From a virus, in IMG/VR virus record IMGVR_UViG_3300050821_004051, positions 1 to 47,690 of that record: a stretch of DNA of 47,690 nt. One strand, given 5' to 3'. Positions 1-7,778 of the stretch are shown in pieces. Under the pieces are notes generated by a model, which was given only the letters and a program-made list of their open reading frames with translations, did no database searches and was not told where the DNA came from. Each line of letters begins with the position of its first letter. Position 1 is the stretch's first letter. Position numbers and translations under genes: made by a program.

Positions 1-3
1 CCG

Positions 4-44
4 CGGTTTGCCCTCTCCTGTTTTTTTTTTTTTTTTTATTCAAT
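4..44. repeat. Left copy of terminal direct repeat with poly-T tract
   Basis: Positions 4-44 match positions 47650-47690 over 41 bases with two differences: T versus A before the tract, and one A inside the tract. The tract itself is 17 T, then ATT, at 21-40. This may be an assembly overlap of a circular or circularly permuted genome, or a true terminal repeat. The sequence left of the tract (CCCTCTCCT) can pair with the AGGAGGGGG that follows at 50-58, making a hairpin with the T tract in its loop. Confidence 0.8.
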
Positions 45-51
45 AGGGTAG

Positions 52-86
52 GAGGGGGACCTAACGCACGGTGATAGAGCCCCCTC
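52..86 (+). repeat. Hairpin repeat element, copy 1 (CAC-S-GTG core)
   Basis: G-rich left arm GAGGGGG, a CTA...TAG inner pair around the core CACGGTG (67-73), then AGAGCCCCCTC. The right half is shared with copies at 7056, 12837 and 34644 (other strand). It lies 24 nt upstream of the first early gene and points in the direction of transcription. It may be a promoter, operator or RNA hairpin; the sequence alone does not decide. Confidence 0.7.
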
Positions 87-110
87 AATCAAACGCGGCC
101 ATAGGAAGCT

Positions 111-695
111 ATGGACGCGGACGGGGACGCGGCTGCGGCTGCGGATGTGATGCGCAGTTGGATTGACTGTGGCCACGCGTTGTGGTATGCTCGGGGGATC
201 AATTGGGAGATACAACTGATGGCATGGACGCGCGGACGACTTGGACCGGCTGAAGCTATGGCGCTCAAAGGGCGAGAAGCGGATGATTACAGGGACTGGT
301 GCACGGAGCATTTCGAGGAATTGATGGCTGACGACGCTCCCTCGCTTGAGGATATGGACGATGGGATTGAGGAGCCGGCACCGCTCGTTATAGACTATTC
401 AAACCAACAAATTGAGCGGGAGGATATTGAGCGTATTGCCTCAACGCTCGAGATCGATCCTGATCCGAGAGCTACGGCCGCGCGGGAACGGGCCAGGCGG
501 TCAAACATGATCCGCAAGCTCAAAAATCGATACAACACCTACGTGCCGTTTACGTGTGAGGACGCTGCTCAACGCTGCAAAATGAGGGAGGGGGAAATGA
601 ATACATTTCTGCAGTTTGAATGCTCAATTGCAGGATCGTTGTTCTCTCGTCTTGGTGATGGGCGGTATATGATCCGCTCGCCGTGGGGACCGTGA
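111..695 (+). CDS. First early protein, unknown function (194 aa)
   Basis: Not recognised. It is the first gene of the plus-strand block, starting 24 nt after repeat copy 1. AGGA lies 4 nt before the ATG. The middle is acidic (about residues 65-115), followed by a basic stretch around residues 125-145. The C-terminal part (about 148-185) has alternating helical segments that could be a small DNA-binding fold, but no clear helix-turn-helix is visible. Being first in the block, a host-takeover or regulatory role is possible, as inference only. A promoter follows immediately after its stop, so it may be transcribed separately from the genes behind it. Confidence 0.65.
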   Translation: MDADGDAAAAADVMRSWIDCGHALWYARGINWEIQLMAWTRGRLGPAEAMALKGREADDYRDWCTEHFEELMADDAPSLEDMDDGIEEPAPLVIDYSNQQIEREDIERIASTLEIDPDPRATAARERARRSNMIRKLKNRYNTYVPFTCEDAAQRCKMREGEMNTFLQFECSIAGSLFSRLGDGRYMIRSPWGP

Positions 696-714
696 TTGAG
701 GGGGTTCCTCGGGC

Positions 715-743
715 TTGACATTCCCGGCGAGTTGTGATACGCT
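715..743 (+). promoter_or_regulatory. sigma70-type promoter
   Basis: TTGACA at 715-720, 17-nt spacer, TACGCT at 738-743. The expected start near 750 gives a leader of about 54 nt before the ATG at 804. A GAGGGGG half-site similar to the arm of the hairpin repeat lies just upstream at 698-704. Confidence 0.65.
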
Positions 744-803
744 ACGGGCGTTAGCTCGTTGGGGGTTAACGAACGGCCCTGGTGGCCGTGGAGGATCGAG
801 CAA

Positions 804-1034
804 ATGGACTTAAAACCAGAACATCCCAAGCGTTGTTGGAGCGGGGCTGTGCCGCTCCAAGATGATTTCGATAAGACGATTGTCGCCTCTTTCATAGACG
901 GTGCAACAATTCGCGGACCCTGGGCAATTATGACGCTTGAGTCGTTCAAGCTCTACGGTCTTGGTCTTGGTCTTGGGGTTGGTCAAAAATACCAGCTTCA
1001 AGATGACGGTCGCTGGCTGAAGGTGGCAGGCTGA
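804..1034 (+). CDS. Small early protein, unknown function (76 aa)
   Basis: The start is set by GGAGG at 790-794, 9 nt before the ATG. An upstream in-frame start at 759 lacks this site. The protein contains a run GLGLGLG near residue 55 encoded by three GGTCTT hexamers. First gene behind the promoter at 715; its stop overlaps the next start (TGATG). Function not recognised. Confidence 0.6.
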   Translation: MDLKPEHPKRCWSGAVPLQDDFDKTIVASFIDGATIRGPWAIMTLESFKLYGLGLGLGVGQKYQLQDDGRWLKVAG

Positions 1035-1228
1035 TGCTTAACCCTCTCGCCTACTCAACCAACGAGGCGTATCTTCACGCTCGGGCTCTGTCCCGTGGGG
1101 TACGCCTCGTACCGCTTCAGCGCTCTAATCACCGGATATGGCCGCAGTCATTCGCGCGGCGTTTCGGCGGAGCGTTGACGCTCTTTGCACTCGCCTTCTT
1201 CGCCTATGTGCTGTGGAGGCTGCCATGA
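1034..1228 (+). CDS. Small protein with C-terminal membrane segment (64 aa)
   Basis: The ATG overlaps the preceding stop. Residues about 46-62 form one hydrophobic helix (ALTLFALAFFAYVLW) after a basic stretch, consistent with a single-pass inner-membrane protein with the N terminus in the cytoplasm. Function not recognised. Confidence 0.55.
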   Translation: MLNPLAYSTNEAYLHARALSRGVRLVPLQRSNHRIWPQSFARRFGGALTLFALAFFAYVLWRLP

Positions 1229-1434
1229 GTCGGCGCGTTCGTTCAGCCGGAGCGATTGCGCCTCAACGCTACGCCCACGCGGTCCATATCACCTATCTCG
1301 CCCACACCGAGGCGGAGGAGATTGCCGCTCGGCTATTCAGCGCTGACGCAGCGAGGATGGAAGCGGTCCGTGCAAAGCGAGCGCTGCGTAAGCCGAGCGC
1401 TCCGCGCCGGTTCTCATGGGAGGAGGGACAATGA
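1225..1434 (+). CDS. Small basic early protein (69 aa)
   Basis: Starts in an ATGA overlap with the previous stop, with GGAGG 5 nt upstream; this start is preferred over one at 1138. Arg/Ala-rich, largely helical, with EAEEIAARLF in the middle. Function not recognised. Confidence 0.55.
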   Translation: MSRRVRSAGAIAPQRYAHAVHITYLAHTEAEEIAARLFSADAARMEAVRAKRALRKPSAPRRFSWEEGQ

Positions 1435-1772
1435 CTGTCAGGGACTCATTTGTAGCCCATTTCGGCGAGGAGAATGCACTCGCCTTTGAGGCTGCAGCGG
1501 AAGAGCATGAGAATGGAATGCACCCGAATAAGGGCAGCGATCCGTTCCAGTGGACGCTCATGCTTGTGCTGAGCTATGAGTGCGCGAGCAAGCCCCGCTA
1601 TGCCAAATACCATGGGATCACCGCTCCCTGGGATAAGGTCGATGCATGGATCATTGAGCATGGCCACATGGCGGACTATGACGGTGATATTGACGCGCTT
1701 GCGCTGTTCACAAAGACATATGACCGTTACGTTGAGGTCGCCAACGGCGACAGCGGTGAGGGAAACAAATGA
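1431..1772 (+). CDS. Early protein, unknown function (113 aa)
   Basis: The ATG at 1431 follows GGAGGAGGG and overlaps the previous stop (ATGA). A start at 1416 would place the ribosome binding site inside the gene. The soluble, acidic protein has conserved-looking Trp, Tyr and Cys residues in the middle (QWTLMLVLSYECASKPRYA). Function not recognised. ATGA coupling to the next gene. Confidence 0.6.
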   Translation: MTVRDSFVAHFGEENALAFEAAAEEHENGMHPNKGSDPFQWTLMLVLSYECASKPRYAKYHGITAPWDKVDAWIIEHGHMADYDGDIDALALFTKTYDRYVEVANGDSGEGNK

Positions 1773-2038
1773 TCCGGATCATCTATCCAGGGGGCGAGGA
1801 ATGCCCAGACGCTCTGACCTTTGAAGAGATGCAAAAGCTCGTTGGAGGTTACGTCGAGTGCAATCATACTCGCCTTGGGGATGAAATCGTGCAGGCGATC
1901 TGTAATGAAGATGGGATCGCCCTCGGCCTCCCGTTCAATCCTCGCGCTCAGGCGATCTTCGGAGACAAGTTCCTGATGCCGCCGCAAGGCGCGCTGGGAA
2001 CGTGGATCATCCTCTCAGGCAAGGATATGCTGACATGA
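1769..2038 (+). CDS. DUF3846-like protein (89 aa)
   Basis: The pattern MIRIIYP..., EEMQKLVGGYVE near residue 20, a short strand ending CNEDGIALGLPFNP, then a closing I/L-rich strand (GTWIILS) matches my recollection of the DUF3846 family, small phage and plasmid proteins of unknown role. Length is typical. ATGA overlap on both sides. The family assignment is from memory of its motif. Confidence 0.65.
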   Translation: MIRIIYPGGEECPDALTFEEMQKLVGGYVECNHTRLGDEIVQAICNEDGIALGLPFNPRAQAIFGDKFLMPPQGALGTWIILSGKDMLT

Positions 2039-2358
2039 GCGAGGACACTCTCACCCTGGCGGTGAGCTTTACGTTCGACCCTCCCAGCGGGCTATACTAC
2101 GGCACGTTAGAGAACGGCGCGAGGTTCGCAATCACGCCTATGAATGTCTCAGGGAAGCTCGGGGCAAACCTCGATCTGCTCCGCCAGATGACAATCCGCG
2201 AGCGCGGCGGCCACGCCGCTCGGCCTCACCCCGCAAGTGGAGACTTCGGCAAGTCCGAGGAAACCCGGCTCGTTGAGGAGGCAATCGCCGCAGGGCGGTT
2301 AACGAAACTTTCCAAGACCGGAAAGCCGGTCGTAACACTAGAGGAGTTGGGGCTATGA
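2035..2358 (+). CDS. Early protein, unknown function (107 aa)
   Basis: Starts in the ATGA overlap at 2035. The N-terminal half looks beta-rich (TLAVSFTFDPPSGLYYGTLE), then a charged linker and a C-terminal segment (VEEAIAAGRLTKLSKTGKP) that could be a small helical domain. Function not recognised. Confidence 0.6.
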   Translation: MSEDTLTLAVSFTFDPPSGLYYGTLENGARFAITPMNVSGKLGANLDLLRQMTIRERGGHAARPHPASGDFGKSEETRLVEEAIAAGRLTKLSKTGKPVVTLEELGL

Positions 2359-2663
2359 GTCAGGACCTTCCCACAATTAAGGCTCTTCTCGAAAGAGCCG
2401 AGGAGATCATCGTTGAAACCGCGGACTGCGAGCATCAGACAAAGTTGCTCGCCTTCGCGCTGCTGCTCGCGCATATGAAGCAGCACAAGCGTGTTGCAAA
2501 GCAACAAGGGCTCAAGGAGAATATCCCGCTGAGCACGCTCGGTCTGCTCGACCGAAAGGAGCTGATCCCCGTGCTCACTGAGTTCGCGCGGATGAGGATG
2601 CTCGATGACGCGAAGAACGCGCCGGATATTTATGAGCTGGCGGTGAAAGGAGGGCTGATCTGA
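2355..2663 (+). CDS. Helical early protein, unknown function (102 aa)
   Basis: ATGA overlap with the previous gene and TGATG with the next. Predicted nearly all helical, with a Leu/Ala-rich stretch at about residues 25-45. Function not recognised. Confidence 0.6.
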   Translation: MSQDLPTIKALLERAEEIIVETADCEHQTKLLAFALLLAHMKQHKRVAKQQGLKENIPLSTLGLLDRKELIPVLTEFARMRMLDDAKNAPDIYELAVKGGLI

Positions 2664-2845
2664 TGGCCAGGGTTAAGCTAACCGAGCAAGAGCTCGCCCT
2701 CGTCAACGCGTTTCGGGCGGAGCGGAATATCTACAATTCCGCTCTCGCGGATGCTCTCATAGTCATCAAGGAAGCGGTCTTTACAGAAGTGTCCGACTAC
2801 AATGCTTGTGTAGCTGCTATCCTCAAACTAAGAAAGGAGGGTTAG
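2663..2845 (+). CDS. Small helical protein (60 aa)
   Basis: Start overlaps the previous stop by one base. Two helices (ELALVNAFRAERNIYNSALADALIVIKEA). Function not recognised. Confidence 0.5.
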   Translation: MARVKLTEQELALVNAFRAERNIYNSALADALIVIKEAVFTEVSDYNACVAAILKLRKEG

Positions 2846-2849
2846 GCCC

Positions 2850-2936
2850 ATGACCAGCTTTCAAGGCGTTGTGATTTCAATTCAGCTCCTGTGTATCGCT
2901 GTACTCGAGCTCTGCATCTTGCTGAGAATGCACTGA
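2850..2936 (+). CDS. 28-residue membrane micro-protein
   Basis: ATG at 2850 is preceded by AGGAGG with 9-nt spacing. The product is almost entirely one hydrophobic segment (VVISIQLLCIAVLELCILL). Its TGA overlaps the helicase ATG (TGATG at 2934-2938), so its translation would feed ribosomes to the helicase start. It may be a genuine membrane peptide or mainly a translational-coupling leader. Confidence 0.55.
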   Translation: MTSFQGVVISIQLLCIAVLELCILLRMH

Positions 2937-4423
2937 TGGCCCTCGATCCAACCCCAGAGCAATCCGCTATCCTCGCCGAGGCCCGCTCACGCGACAGCCT
3001 CCTCATCAACGCTCTCGCCGGAGCGGCCAAGACAACGACTTTGGTCATGCTTGCGAGCAAGCTCCCTATGGAACCAACCTTGTGCCTCGCTTTCAACAAG
3101 CGGATCGCGGAGGAGATGGCCAAGCGGATGCCAGGGCATATCGCGTGTCAGACACTGAACAGTGCAGGCCATCGTGCCTGGGGACAAACCGCCGGAAGGA
3201 AACTTCGAGTTGAAACCGACAAGCTCTATACAATTCTCCAAGACCAGAACAGCCGACTGGCTCCAGCTGATAAGCGAGACGCGGGAGAAGTCTTTGCAGC
3301 AACACTGCGAGCAGTCCGACTTGCTAAATCTGCTGGATACGTTCCTGAGTCAATGCGGAAGTTCGGAAGAAGTCTCTGTGATATTAGCGACCTCCTCGAG
3401 TCTTTCGCCCAACAAATCGACGTTGATCCTGACGACAGTTTCTGTAATGCAGTTGACCGAGTCCTTGAGACCAGCATCGCCCAAGCCTATGATGGACTCA
3501 TAGACTTTGATGATCAGCTCTATATGAGTATTCTCTTCGGAGGCTCTTACCCTCGATATCCTATCATCATGGTGGATGAGGCTCAGGACTTGTCGCCGCT
3601 CAACCACGAGGGGCTAAAAAAGATGTTCGGCGGGCGGCTCATCGCTGTCGGCGATCCTCACCAAGCGATCTACGCGTTCCGTGGGGCTTCTCATACATCG
3701 ATGGGGGACCTCCGGGAGGCCTTCAATATGAAGGAGTTGACGCTCTCGACCTCTTTCCGCTGCCCGATCAACGTCGTGAAGAACGTCCATTGGCACGTTC
3801 CTCACATGGCGTGGCCGGAGTGGGCGAGCGTTGGGATTGTGGAGCATCTTGCTGAATGGGGTCAGGGCGATATTCCCGATGGCAGCGCTATCATTTGCCG
3901 GAACAATGCTCCGATCTTCAGCATCGCCCTACGGCTCATTCGAGCGGGGCGTGGGGTCAAAATCCTTGGAAATGATATAGGAGCGAGCCTTGTCAAAACG
4001 CTGGAAAAGCTTGGCCCAGGAAACACTAAGCAAGCTGTGGTATTCGGGCTTATTGAGACCTGGCGTGAGGCCCAGGAACGTAAGGCGCACAAAGCGCGTC
4101 TTGCGGGGATACGGGACAGAGCTGAGTGCCTTCGTGTATTTGCGGAGGTCGGTGAGACGCTCGATGAAGCGGCCGCTTACGCTAAAGCGATATTTGCGGC
4201 AAGCGGTCCCATACAACTCATGACCGGCCATAAGGCCAAGGGAGGAGAGTGGCCAATCGTATTCCACCTCGATCCGTTCCTCGTCCCATCCCCCTGGGCC
4301 ATTCGCCGCGCGGTCGAAACTGGCGACGAGTCGCAACTGATCCAGGAGAAGAACCTTAAGTATGTGATTGATACCCGTGCGCAAGAGGCGCTCTATTACG
4401 TGAATACGGAGGACTTTCGATAA
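2936..4423 (+). CDS. UvrD/Rep-like superfamily 1 DNA helicase (495 aa)
   Basis: ATP-driven 3'-5' DNA unwinding by analogy with UvrD/Rep. All signature motifs are visible in order: Q motif (LDPTPEQSAIL), motif I GAAKTT at about 29-34 (Gly of the usual GAGKT replaced by Ala), motif II MVDEAQD, motif III GDPHQAIYAFRGA, motif IV STSFRCP, motif V GHKAKGGEW and motif VI DTRAQEALYYVN. At 495 aa it is shorter than cellular UvrD (about 700), so the 2B and C-terminal parts are reduced. The start at 2936 is coupled to the micro-protein before it. Probably replication or recombination, together with the nuclease at 8839. Confidence 0.9.
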   Translation: MALDPTPEQSAILAEARSRDSLLINALAGAAKTTTLVMLASKLPMEPTLCLAFNKRIAEEMAKRMPGHIACQTLNSAGHRAWGQTAGRKLRVETDKLYTILQDQNSRLAPADKRDAGEVFAATLRAVRLAKSAGYVPESMRKFGRSLCDISDLLESFAQQIDVDPDDSFCNAVDRVLETSIAQAYDGLIDFDDQLYMSILFGGSYPRYPIIMVDEAQDLSPLNHEGLKKMFGGRLIAVGDPHQAIYAFRGASHTSMGDLREAFNMKELTLSTSFRCPINVVKNVHWHVPHMAWPEWASVGIVEHLAEWGQGDIPDGSAIICRNNAPIFSIALRLIRAGRGVKILGNDIGASLVKTLEKLGPGNTKQAVVFGLIETWREAQERKAHKARLAGIRDRAECLRVFAEVGETLDEAAAYAKAIFAASGPIQLMTGHKAKGGEWPIVFHLDPFLVPSPWAIRRAVETGDESQLIQEKNLKYVIDTRAQEALYYVNTEDFR

Positions 4424-4602
4424 TGCCTACCTTCAGATCGAATGCTGAGCTCTGGTGCAAGGAGGCGATCGGCTACATGCTCGCCACTCTCGCCGCAGAT
4501 AGCGACGCGGCGCAAGCCCGTGCGCTCGAATGGTCGCAACATTGCGTAGGCTGGTCGCTACAAGCGCTCGCCCTCGCGGAAATGGGAAAGGACCAGAAAT
4601 GA
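4423..4602 (+). CDS. Small early protein (59 aa)
   Basis: TAATG overlap with the helicase stop and ATGA overlap with the next start; reading frame open for 59 codons. Ala-rich and helical with several Trp and Cys residues (ELWCKEAIGYMLATLAA). Function not recognised. Confidence 0.6.
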   Translation: MPTFRSNAELWCKEAIGYMLATLAADSDAAQARALEWSQHCVGWSLQALALAEMGKDQK

Positions 4603-5084
4603 CCGAGAAGCTGATCGAGGAAGCGCGGAAATATGTCGAGCCGCCCAGAACGTGCAGCGTGTATGCCGAAGGGCTCATCACCCGCCTCGCCGACGCCCTC
4701 ACCGCCCAATCCCCCGCTGGGTGGAAGATGGTTCCGGTTGAGCCGACTGAGGGGATGTACGAAGCCTCTCATAAGGCCCTTCAAGCCAATATTGATAAAC
4801 TACCACAAGACCAAAGACCGTGGCGCTACAGCAAGGGATTTGGTTACCGCATACCCGAGCAACTGAAGGCAACATGGCGTTGGGCCGCCATGCTCAACGC
4901 CGCTCCCCACCCTCCAGCCCAATCCCCCCTAGCGGGAGAGGTGGAGAGGCTGAGAGCGCACCTGAGACTTATGGCGAAAAACGCCGATGTCGTCGCGGAC
5001 GGGATCAAAGACCAATTCCCCACCACGGCGGCTCTACTGGCTCAGAGAGCCCGTGACGCCTACGCAGCAACAGGGGAGGGATAG
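4599..5084 (+). CDS. Conserved phage-type protein, unknown function (161 aa)
   Basis: Start 4599 is in an ATGA overlap with an AAGGA site; an upstream start at 4530 would run through the previous gene. It contains the pattern WKMVPVEPTEGM ... WRWAAMLNAAP, which recurs in small early proteins of many proteobacterial phages and prophages (my recollection, not a search). The C-terminal part is a helical, coiled-coil-like segment (EVERLRAHLRLMAKNADVVADG). Function unknown. Confidence 0.6.
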   Translation: MTEKLIEEARKYVEPPRTCSVYAEGLITRLADALTAQSPAGWKMVPVEPTEGMYEASHKALQANIDKLPQDQRPWRYSKGFGYRIPEQLKATWRWAAMLNAAPHPPAQSPLAGEVERLRAHLRLMAKNADVVADGIKDQFPTTAALLAQRARDAYAATGEG

Positions 5085-5267
5085 GTGGGCGAACACACAT
5101 TCTGGGCTTTTTGCACCGTGATCGGTGCGGTTGTCGTCTTCCTCACAGGCTTCCTGCTGCTGTGCGGCCTTATCAGCGCGCTCGTTGGCTTCCTGGCGTG
5201 GTTCCGGGAGCGATCAGAACGCGGCTGGGAGATCATCCGCGCTCGCCTTAGGAAGGTGCACTCATGA
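5085..5267 (+). CDS. Small membrane protein (60 aa)
   Basis: GTG start immediately after the previous TAG, with GGGGAGGG just upstream. One or two transmembrane stretches cover residues 7-40 (FCTVIGAVVVFLTGFLLL, LISALVGFLAWF), then a basic tail (RERSERGWEIIRARLRK) likely facing the cytoplasm. Function not recognised. Confidence 0.6.
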   Translation: MGEHTFWAFCTVIGAVVVFLTGFLLLCGLISALVGFLAWFRERSERGWEIIRARLRKVHS

Positions 5268-5719
5268 CCCCCCACCCCACCCACACCGACTTGCTGCGCC
5301 GGGTGCGCGAGGCCGTTGGGCCGGATAGGGAGCTGGACCGCGACCTTTTTTGGTCATTCGAGCCCGTCCAGTCGGGCATCGCCTTTGCCAACGCCGCGAT
5401 GGGCCTTGCGCGCCCGATGGACCATACACAGCCCATACCGGGCGCCCTAGGAAGGCTCGGCGTCGAAGTCAGCGCGCCGCTCTACACCGCCTCGCTTGAT
5501 AGCGCGCTGGCCCTGGTGGAGCGGGTGAGGCCGGGACAGAAGTGGATGATTGCCAGCGTCGGATACGATGCCGGCGTATGGCAAGACGGGAAGGCGGGTG
5601 CCTACCTCTACGATCCGATTTTGACGCCGCCACGATGGAAGGGTTTTGCCGCTACCCCGGCCTTGGCGCTCCTTGCCGCCCTCCTCGCCTCCCCCGCCAA
5701 CCCGGATGAGGGGGAGTGA
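5264..5719 (+). CDS. Phage ABA-sandwich-like domain protein (151 aa)
   Basis: The C-terminal two thirds carry the pattern YTASLDSALALVERV near residue 75 and TPALALLAALLAS near the end, which I associate with the Phage_ABA_S family. These are small early proteins of unknown role. ATGA overlap with the membrane-protein gene before it. Confidence 0.6.
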   Translation: MTPHPTHTDLLRRVREAVGPDRELDRDLFWSFEPVQSGIAFANAAMGLARPMDHTQPIPGALGRLGVEVSAPLYTASLDSALALVERVRPGQKWMIASVGYDAGVWQDGKAGAYLYDPILTPPRWKGFAATPALALLAALLASPANPDEGE

Positions 5720-5720
5720 G

Positions 5721-6017
5721 ATGGTTCAGACCGAGGCATGTGGAGAAGCCACCCACACCCAAGACCGCCTAACGCCGGAAGCTTTCGAGGCCATCCGAAT
5801 GCTGCAAGAGCGCGCCAAGCACTGCGACGATGCGGTGGAGTTATTCACCAAGCAGATCGAGGAGCGCAAGGTATGGATAGAACGCAACAAGCAAGAGGCC
5901 AGCAGCCTGCGCTTGGCTATTCAGTCGATGACTACTAGCGGAGTGGGTGGTGACCCGGCTCGGCACGATATGACCAATCCCCTTCCCAACCCCAACCTAC
6001 AAGGAGACGAGGGATGA
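5721..6017 (+). CDS. Coiled-coil early protein (98 aa)
   Basis: ATG at 5721 preceded by GGGGGAG; an upstream start at 5646 lies inside the previous gene. Residues about 15-70 are a charged helix likely to form a coiled coil (AIRMLQERAKHCDDAVELF, QIEERKVWIERNKQEASSL). ATGA overlap with the next gene. Function not recognised. Confidence 0.6.
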   Translation: MVQTEACGEATHTQDRLTPEAFEAIRMLQERAKHCDDAVELFTKQIEERKVWIERNKQEASSLRLAIQSMTTSGVGGDPARHDMTNPLPNPNLQGDEG

Positions 6018-6187
6018 GCAATCTGATCGTCAACGTCCGTTTTGGGCTGTGGCACTTTCAGATCAGGCGCGACCGCCCGTGGTTCGGTTTGTCCCGCAAC
6101 GACTACCACGCCAAGGGGCTTGAGCGCGGTGACACCCCGATCATCGAAATCTACGCCCCGTTCCATCTGGCTATCGGAGGACGCTGA
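6014..6187 (+). CDS. Small early protein (57 aa)
   Basis: ATGA overlap with the previous gene, with GGAG upstream. Beta-rich, with aromatic and basic residues (VRFGLWHFQIRRDRPWFGLSR). Function not recognised. Confidence 0.55.
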   Translation: MSNLIVNVRFGLWHFQIRRDRPWFGLSRNDYHAKGLERGDTPIIEIYAPFHLAIGGR

Positions 6188-6191
6188 GCCC

Positions 6192-6418
6192 ATGACCCAA
6201 CCCCAACCCCTGACAGAGGCGAAGCCCAATCCCTAGCTCTCTCCTTCTCCTCCGCCTCTTCGACTTCGACGTTCCCCATCTCCCAGAGGACGCCGCCCTC
6301 ATCGACGGAGACGCCCTCACCTACCTCCTCGAAACCCAAGGCGGTTCATGCACCCTCTTCTTCGGCCTCGGCCATGAAGGCGAGTTCTGGGAAGAGTTTC
6401 CATTAAGGAGATATACCC
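6192..6418 (+). pseudogene. Possible frameshifted small gene
   Basis: An ATG at 6192 (GGAGG 11 nt upstream) opens a 14-codon frame ending CCC TAG at 6231-6236. The +1 frame continues, without its own ATG/GTG/TTG start, into a very protein-like stretch at 6238-6418 (LFDFDVPHLPEDAALIDGD, FFGLGHEGEFWEEF). That frame does not stop before the next gene. It could be a decayed gene, a sequencing error, or +1 slippage at CCC-T. Confidence 0.4.
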
Positions 6419-6763
6419 TTGCTCGATCCAACGCCCCCGGCAGGTTCGTTTTCAACTGGACCTCTCTACACGTCCCCGCTCAGAATTTATCACCTAACTG
6501 GAACCTTCTGGGTCTACGATTACAAAGGGTTCCTGTGCTCAACGGAGGACCCCGCGGATCTCGTTCAGTTGTTGATAGCAGAGTCGGCTCGTCCTACCGG
6601 GGAGGGGCCTCATTTCCGGGCCCGGGACCTCGTTCATCCTGGGACGGCGGAGGCGCTCTATGCGACCTACCAAGCCGCTCGGAACCTTCCCCCTCCGAGC
6701 AGCCCTTCACGCTTATCTCACCCGGTCCCCGTCAGCGTTAGTCTTGAGGACCTCGGGCTGTGA
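6419..6763 (+). CDS. Early protein, unknown function, TTG start (114 aa)
   Basis: TTG at 6419 is preceded by AAGGAG with 8-nt spacing; no ATG fits. It contains IYHLTGTFWVYDYKGFLC, a beta-rich segment, then helices. Ends in a GTGA overlap with the winged-helix gene. Function not recognised. Confidence 0.6.
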   Translation: MLDPTPPAGSFSTGPLYTSPLRIYHLTGTFWVYDYKGFLCSTEDPADLVQLLIAESARPTGEGPHFRARDLVHPGTAEALYATYQAARNLPPPSSPSRLSHPVPVSVSLEDLGL

Positions 6764-7044
6764 ACCCTCTTGCTTCCTCTCGACCTGTAGGGTTCCGAAA
6801 CAGGAGACAGATACTCATCTTGCTTGCCTTTCATAAGGAGATAACACCGCGGCAGATAACTTATGAGTTGCGCATTCACATATCTAATATACATCGCTGG
6901 CTTGATCAGTTAATGGACGAAGGAATAGTCTATAAACCTTGTTGGGGACGTTACGCTCTTTCAGCCTACGGCAAAGAACAATTCAACTATCTAACCGATA
7001 GCTACGCCGTGGTTGAATTTAAGGACTATGGGGCGGGAATATGA
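6760..7044 (+). CDS. Winged-helix DNA-binding protein (94 aa)
   Basis: GTG start in a GTGA overlap. Residues about 16-75 fit a winged helix: helix RRQILILLAFHK, a turn, then the helix pair TPRQITYELRIHISNIHRWLDQL, and a wing ending GRYALSAYGKEQ. Likely a transcriptional regulator of phage genes. It sits immediately upstream of repeat copy 2 and the strong promoter at 7127, so that region is a natural candidate target (inference). Its codons are more A/T-rich than those of its neighbours. Confidence 0.7.
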   Translation: MNPLASSRPVGFRNRRQILILLAFHKEITPRQITYELRIHISNIHRWLDQLMDEGIVYKPCWGRYALSAYGKEQFNYLTDSYAVVEFKDYGAGI

Positions 7045-7055
7045 GGACCTCGATA

Positions 7056-7086
7056 CCCCCCTATCACACCGTGTTAGAGCCCCCTC
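7056..7086 (+). repeat. Hairpin repeat element, copy 2
   Basis: CCTATCACACCGTGTTAG followed by AGCCCCCTC, core CACCGTG at 7067-7073. The last 20 or so bases match copy 4 (reverse strand at 34644) almost exactly. Unlike the other copies, its left arm is C-rich and cannot pair with the right arm beyond CTA/TAG. It lies 41 nt upstream of the -35 box at 7127. Confidence 0.7.
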
Positions 7087-7126
7087 CCACGTCTGAACAA
7101 ATACCGCCAGCCTCCGAAAAAATGAC

Positions 7127-7155
7127 TTGACACCCCCACGGGGGGCATGTAGAGT
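7127..7155 (+). promoter_or_regulatory. Strong sigma70-type promoter with palindrome in spacer
   Basis: TTGACA at 7127-7132, 17-nt spacer, TAGAGT at 7150-7155. The spacer holds CCCCCACGGGGG, an inverted repeat that could be an operator. The predicted start near 7162 gives a leader of about 34 nt with AAGGAG before the ATG at 7196. Confidence 0.75.
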
Positions 7156-7195
7156 TGCCATACGGCCACCGCCGCTCACCCAAGGAGACTACCGA

Positions 7196-7756
7196 ATGCC
7201 CGAGATCACTTCCGACACCCCCCGCGAGACCTACACCATCGCGGGCGAGTCGTTCAACGTCCCGCTTCCCTACGCTGTCGGCCATGCACTGACGGAAGGG
7301 GAGGCCAACGCCCTCAATCAGACCTGGGCGGAGAACATCCGCAACAACCTCGCTGGGAAGATCAAGGAGGCCAAGGAGGCCGGGTCCTTCGACGCCGAGG
7401 TCTTCCAAGGCACGGTCGATGACTACGCCGACGGGTATGAGTTCGGTGTCCGCACTGGCGGCGGCCGGACTGGCGACCCGGTCATGGCCGAGGCCCTCAC
7501 CATCGCGCGCGACCTGGTCCGCAAGGCCATCGTCAAGCAGGGCAAGTACAAGCTTGCCGATGTGAAGGCCGCTCAGATCACTTCGCTTGCGAAGGGCCTG
7601 ATCGAGAAGAACCCGACCATCCTCGAGACCGCCAAGGCGCGGGTTGAGGAAGTCCGGGCCATCGCCGACGTGGAGCTGGGAGACCTCAGCCCCGCGAGCG
7701 AGGGCGAAACCGAGGCCGAGCCCCGCAAGGCTCGCGCCAAGGCCGCGGCGGAGTAA
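7196..7756 (+). CDS. Early paralog of the right-end protein, unknown function (186 aa)
   Basis: AAGGAG 8 nt before the ATG sets the start; a frame start at 7127 would overlap the promoter. Residues about 100-170 (DPVMAEALTIARDLVRKAI, ITSLAKGLIEKNPTI) align with the protein at 47004-47465, so the two are paralogs. Both have their own promoter and are followed by a strong hairpin, suggesting high single-gene expression. The acidic-helical N-terminal part and an Ala/Arg/Glu-rich tail are specific to this copy. I recall this as a recurrent phage protein family without known function. A nucleic-acid-binding or abundant host-modifying protein is possible, but unsupported. Confidence 0.75.
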   Translation: MPEITSDTPRETYTIAGESFNVPLPYAVGHALTEGEANALNQTWAENIRNNLAGKIKEAKEAGSFDAEVFQGTVDDYADGYEFGVRTGGGRTGDPVMAEALTIARDLVRKAIVKQGKYKLADVKAAQITSLAKGLIEKNPTILETAKARVEEVRAIADVELGDLSPASEGETEAEPRKARAKAAAE

Positions 7757-7778
7757 GGCCCCCCGAACTCCGAAGCGA

